A stretch of 39,183 nt of DNA. Origin: a virus. The position numbers were made by a program, and so were the translations under genes. This document shows, piece by piece, positions 36,625-39,183 of this stretch (within the stretch, counting starts at the first letter, position 1; every line of letters starts with the position of its first letter). The notes under the pieces are model-generated. The model worked only from the letters and a program-made list of their open reading frames with translations. It had not been told where the DNA came from and searched no databases. The DNA lies in IMG/VR virus record IMGVR_UViG_3300035179_000029, positions 1 through 39,183 of that record. One strand, written 5' to 3'.

Positions 36625-37193
36625 AGCCCCCCGACATCCTGGAAGTCCGGATACTCAACCTCCGCGACCTGAAGGGCGCGCCCTACAACCCCCGCGAGAT
36701 CACCCCGGAGGCCCTGGACGGCCTGACGGCCTCGCTCCGGCGGTTCGGCCTGGTGGAGCCGGTCGTCTGGAACAAGCGGACGCGCCGGGTGGTTGGCGGC
36801 CACCAGCGGATCGAAGCCCTGCGCCGGCTGAAAATCAAGCGGGTGCAGGCCGTGGTGGTGGATCTGTCCGAAGCCGAAGAGCGGGCCCTGAACCTCACCC
36901 TGAACAACCCGGCCACGGCCGGCCGGTTCACCGCCGCCGTCCGGGACGTGCTCGGGGAGATCGAGCTGGCCTCCCCGGAAATGTCCCGCGAGCTCAGGCT
37001 CCCCGAGATACGGGTCGACGAGATCGAAGCCCGCCGGGACCGCCCGCGCTTCTCCAAGATCGCCATTCCCAAGCCGCCCAAGAAGGTGTGGGTGTTGCTC
37101 GGTATCGACGCCAGCAAATACCAGGAGGTTGCCGGCCGGGTGGAGGAGCTCCAAAAGCTGGAGGGCATCGACGCCCATGTCAAAGTCGAATAA
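36621..37193 (+). CDS. ParB/Srx-like protein, 190 aa
   Basis: ParB-like N-terminal domain: LNLRDLKGAPYNPREIT, then LRRFGLVEPVVWNKRTRRVVGGHQRIEAL (GGHQR, a nucleotide-binding motif) and VVVDLSEAEERALNLTLNN. Phage ParB-like proteins near DNA methyltransferases may assist DNA modification or bind and cleave DNA; the CTP-type function is not shown. Ends with a helical tail. It overlaps both neighbours. Confidence 0.8.
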   Translation: MKPPDILEVRILNLRDLKGAPYNPREITPEALDGLTASLRRFGLVEPVVWNKRTRRVVGGHQRIEALRRLKIKRVQAVVVDLSEAEERALNLTLNNPATAGRFTAAVRDVLGEIELASPEMSRELRLPEIRVDEIEARRDRPRFSKIAIPKPPKKVWVLLGIDASKYQEVAGRVEELQKLEGIDAHVKVE

Positions 37194-37899
37194 GCAGACG
37201 GACAACTACAACCTGGAGGCGAAGCTCTGGATTCGCCGGAAGCTCCTGGAGGGCTGGCCCCGCCAACGGCCGCTGGCCGTGCTCGACTGCTGCGCCGGCG
37301 AGAAGGGCGAGATTTGGAAGGCTCTCCGGCGCGGCTCGGACCTGGACATCCGATACATGGGCATCGACCAGAAGCCGGTCGGCCGGGCCGTGGTCCAGTT
37401 CGATTCGATCCGCTGGCTCCGGGAAATGGCCTGGGCCGCGGACTTCGTGGACATCGACACCTACGGAGAGCCCTGGAAGCATTACCAGGCCGCGGTCGAT
37501 CGTGAGCTGCCCGAGTTGCGCATTGCCCTGACATACGGATTCCAATCCCGGAGCATGGGGGTTATCGGGCGGGGCCTTTGCGAAGTGGCCGGGCTGCCCG
37601 GCGATTGGTGCACGCGCCTGCTCAAGGGTTCGAGCGGGGATCTATTCTTCTGGGCGCAAAGGCCCAACGGAATCCGGGACTTGCTGGTCCGGCGCGCCCT
37701 CGGCTACCCTCTGACCAAAGGGTATCTAATCCTCCAGGCCTGGCAATACGAGACCGGAAGGAATTCCAGCACCTATTACTGGGGGCTCATCATCCGGCGC
37801 CAGGGGGCCGGTTCCACTCGTAAAAGGAAGCGCCAGGAAAACAAAATTATCCCTTGTGCGCTTCGCACCCAGAGCGATATAATATCCGGGGGAAAATAG
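37177..37899 (+). CDS. SAM-methyltransferase-fold protein, 240 aa
   Basis: RPLAVLDCCAGEKGEIWKAL resembles SAM motif I; YMGIDQKP is a motif II-like acidic turn, and DFVDIDTYGEPW resembles the catalytic DxYGxP of tRNA/nucleic-acid methyltransferases. A later helix-rich part (SMGVIGRGLCEVAGLPGDWCTRLLKG). Target unknown. Its last codons contain the -35 and -10 boxes of the next gene's promoter. Start ATG 37177 lies inside the previous gene by 17 bp. Confidence 0.65.
   Translation: MSKSNKQTDNYNLEAKLWIRRKLLEGWPRQRPLAVLDCCAGEKGEIWKALRRGSDLDIRYMGIDQKPVGRAVVQFDSIRWLREMAWAADFVDIDTYGEPWKHYQAAVDRELPELRIALTYGFQSRSMGVIGRGLCEVAGLPGDWCTRLLKGSSGDLFFWAQRPNGIRDLLVRRALGYPLTKGYLILQAWQYETGRNSSTYYWGLIIRRQGAGSTRKRKRQENKIIPCALRTQSDIISGGK
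37854..37883 (+). promoter_or_regulatory. Promoter for the radical SAM/repeat genes
   Basis: TTGTGC (37854-37859), 18 bp, TATAAT (37878-37883). The preceding AATTATCC is shared with the promoter at 26197. It lies inside the end of the previous gene. Confidence 0.65.
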
Positions 37900-37900
37900 C

Positions 37901-37914
37901 GCGGCAAAGGCCGC
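37901..37914 (+). promoter_or_regulatory. Small 5' UTR hairpin
   Basis: GCGGC-AAAG-GCCGC in the leader between the promoter and the radical SAM gene. Confidence 0.45.
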
Positions 37915-37931
37915 AAGAAAGAACGGAAGCC

Positions 37932-38687
37932 ATGGGAATCGTCTACCGCCCCAAGGGGAAGGCCCTGGAGTACGCGCCCTGGGCCTGCAATCTCTACCGG
38001 GGATGCTCGCACGGGTGCCGCTACTGCTACGCCAGGAGCATCCTCCGAATGACCCCGGAGGCCTGGAGGCAGGCGGCCCCGCGGAAAGACATCCTCGCGC
38101 AGCTCCACAAGCAGTTAGGCAAAGGCCCCCCGCCCAAAGGCTCCGAGGTCCACCTGTGCTTCACCACTGACCCCTATCAGCCCTGCGAGGCCGAACACCA
38201 TATAACCAGGCGGGCGATCCAGGAACTCGCGGGGGCTGGCCTACGGCCCGCCATCCTGACCAAGAATCCCCGCCTGGCTCTCCAGGATCTCGGCTTGCTC
38301 CTCGAGACCCGGGCCAAGTTCGGCGTGACCATGCTCCTGACCGAAGAGAAGGACCGCGAGCACTGGGAGCCCGGCGCCTCCACCCTGGCAGATCGGGCCG
38401 GCGCCCTGGGGGACGCCAAGAGCGCGGGGCTGGAGACCTGGCTCAGCATCGAACCGGTGATCGACCCCGCGCAAGCCCTTGACGTGATCTCCCGGGTGGG
38501 CCCCTATGCGGACACGGTCAAGGTCGGGAAGCTCAATCACGATGCCGAAATCGAGAAGGGCATCGACTGGCGCAAGTTCCTATTCGATGCCTTGGAGCGC
38601 CTGGCCGACATCGGCGCCCGCTACTACATCAAGACCGACCTGGCCGCCTTCGGGGGAGAGGGCTTCAAGCAGACGGGAGGAGAATAG
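37932..38687 (+). CDS. Radical SAM protein, spore photoproduct lyase (SplB)-like, 251 aa
   Basis: CxxxCxxC cluster motif with Cys25, Cys29, Cys32 (CSHGCRYCYAR) in the N terminus, typical of SplB-like radical SAM proteins that bind a 4Fe-4S cluster and SAM. LCFTTDPYQPCEAEHHITRRAIQEL and LTKNPRL, MLLTEEKDREHWEPG and SIEPVIDPAQAL follow the usual order. Similar phage genes may repair or modify DNA. It has its own promoter. The repeat gene starts three bases after its stop. Confidence 0.82.
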   Translation: MGIVYRPKGKALEYAPWACNLYRGCSHGCRYCYARSILRMTPEAWRQAAPRKDILAQLHKQLGKGPPPKGSEVHLCFTTDPYQPCEAEHHITRRAIQELAGAGLRPAILTKNPRLALQDLGLLLETRAKFGVTMLLTEEKDREHWEPGASTLADRAGALGDAKSAGLETWLSIEPVIDPAQALDVISRVGPYADTVKVGKLNHDAEIEKGIDWRKFLFDALERLADIGARYYIKTDLAAFGGEGFKQTGGE

Positions 38688-38689
38688 CG

Positions 38690-39183
38690 ATGTGCAAAGC
38701 AATCAGTGGTATCGCGGTTCTGGCTGACGGGGTGCTCAAGGTCTACACGTCGGGCAAGTCGGATTCGCACACCGTAATCCGCGAGGAACACAAGATCCGG
38801 GACGATGCTGGACCTGGCGCAACCCGCCAGACCCCGGTGGGACTGGTCCCGGTTCGCGGGGTCGCCCTCCTGGCAGACATGAAATTTGAGTTCGACGCCG
38901 GCAGGCCCGACTGGTGGGCGGAGGAGCACACAGAACAGGCGAAGGCGCAACTATTCGCGGCCTGGCGCGAGCGATGGAGAGGATCGACGCTCTATTTCGG
39001 CGGTTACCTCGACCTCAGGTCGCTGACCAGTCTGCCGGCGAACGCCAAGCTGTCCGCTGGCGGTTACCTCGACCTCAGGTCGCTGACCAGTCTGCCGGCG
39101 AACGCCAAGCTGTCCGCTGACGGTTACCTCTACCTCAGGTCGCTGACCAGTCTGCCGGCGAACGCCAAGCTGTCCGCTGACGG
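38690..39183 (+). CDS. Leucine-rich-repeat protein, N-terminal part (continues at position 1)
   Basis: ATG 38690 with GGAGGAG upstream. Residues 1-100 form a head domain beginning MCKAISGIAVLADGVLKV, then SDSHTVIREEHKIRDD, a pattern that I recall from phage-encoded proteins that carry other repeats. From residue 104 on, 20-residue repeats GGYLDLRSLTSLPANAKLSA begin and continue to the window end; the frame continues in 1-333. No signal peptide or membrane helix. Function unknown; perhaps a binding solenoid made with the early genes. Confidence 0.75.
   Translation, partial: MCKAISGIAVLADGVLKVYTSGKSDSHTVIREEHKIRDDAGPGATRQTPVGLVPVRGVALLADMKFEFDAGRPDWWAEEHTEQAKAQLFAAWRERWRGSTLYFGGYLDLRSLTSLPANAKLSAGGYLDLRSLTSLPANAKLSADGYLYLRSLTSLPANAKLSAD
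39001..39183 (+). repeat. Tandem 60-bp coding repeats, about three units
   Basis: Units start at 39001, 39061 and 39121, nearly identical to each other and to those at 1-234. The last 20 bases equal bases 1-20, so the assembly ended within the array. Confidence 0.95.

Overview
The window is an almost complete tailed-phage (or prophage-derived) genome, most likely a siphovirus with lambda/HK97-type morphogenesis genes. It is GC-rich (about two thirds by eye, not counted), very densely packed, and full of ATGA-type start/stop overlaps. The host cannot be named from the sequence. The codon use and Shine-Dalgarno sites fit a high-GC Gram-negative-like bacterium, and no integrase or other clear lysogeny gene was seen. 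Both ends of the window lie inside the same gene, a run of 60-bp repeats. The last 20 bases equal the first 20, and joining the ends there keeps the reading frame. The molecule is therefore probably circular or circularly permuted, about 39.16 kb, with the contig broken in a repeat.

Layout. 1-1740: end of the leucine-rich-repeat gene, small genes (one XRE-type HTH), a structured gap, a candidate small terminase and two small genes. 1733-4176: large terminase and a zinc ribbon. 4189-4587: a 46-aa ORF and a promoter/terminator pair around a possible small RNA. 4588-8903: gpW-like joining protein, portal, a fused protease-major capsid protein and a DUF2190 decoration protein. 8924-13925: an unusual six-gene sugar cassette (three glycosyltransferase genes, nitroreductase, polysaccharide pyruvyl transferase, SAM methyltransferase). 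13922-16470: zinc ribbon, head-tail adaptor, a lipoprotein-like gene split by an amber codon, and holin-like membrane proteins. 16473-24912: tail spike fused to a probable tail-terminator domain, gp10-like protein, tail tube, chaperones with a probable -1 frameshift, tape measure and distal tail/fibre proteins.

24913-26124 is the only minus-strand block: a secreted coiled-coil protein, a membrane protein and a small basic protein, with their own promoter. 26125-26290 is a divergent promoter region. 26291-28408 holds four unknown genes ending at a strong terminator. 28475-28836 has a strong promoter and a structured RNA candidate. 28837-38687 is the nucleic-acid module: small DNA-binding and zinc-ribbon proteins, a truncated C5 cytosine methyltransferase, an ASCH-domain protein, two beta-class DNA methyltransferases, a replication-initiator-like protein, a RuvC-like resolvase, a ParB-like protein, another methyltransferase-fold protein and a radical SAM (SplB-like) protein. 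The leucine-rich-repeat gene starts at 38690.

How it works together: the nucleic-acid module would copy, methylate and resolve DNA. The terminase packages it into shells made by the portal and protease-capsid genes, and the tail genes complete the virion. The sugar cassette sits inside the structural operon, so it should be expressed late, together with the virion proteins. It could decorate virions or alter the host surface. No endolysin or DNA polymerase was recognised.
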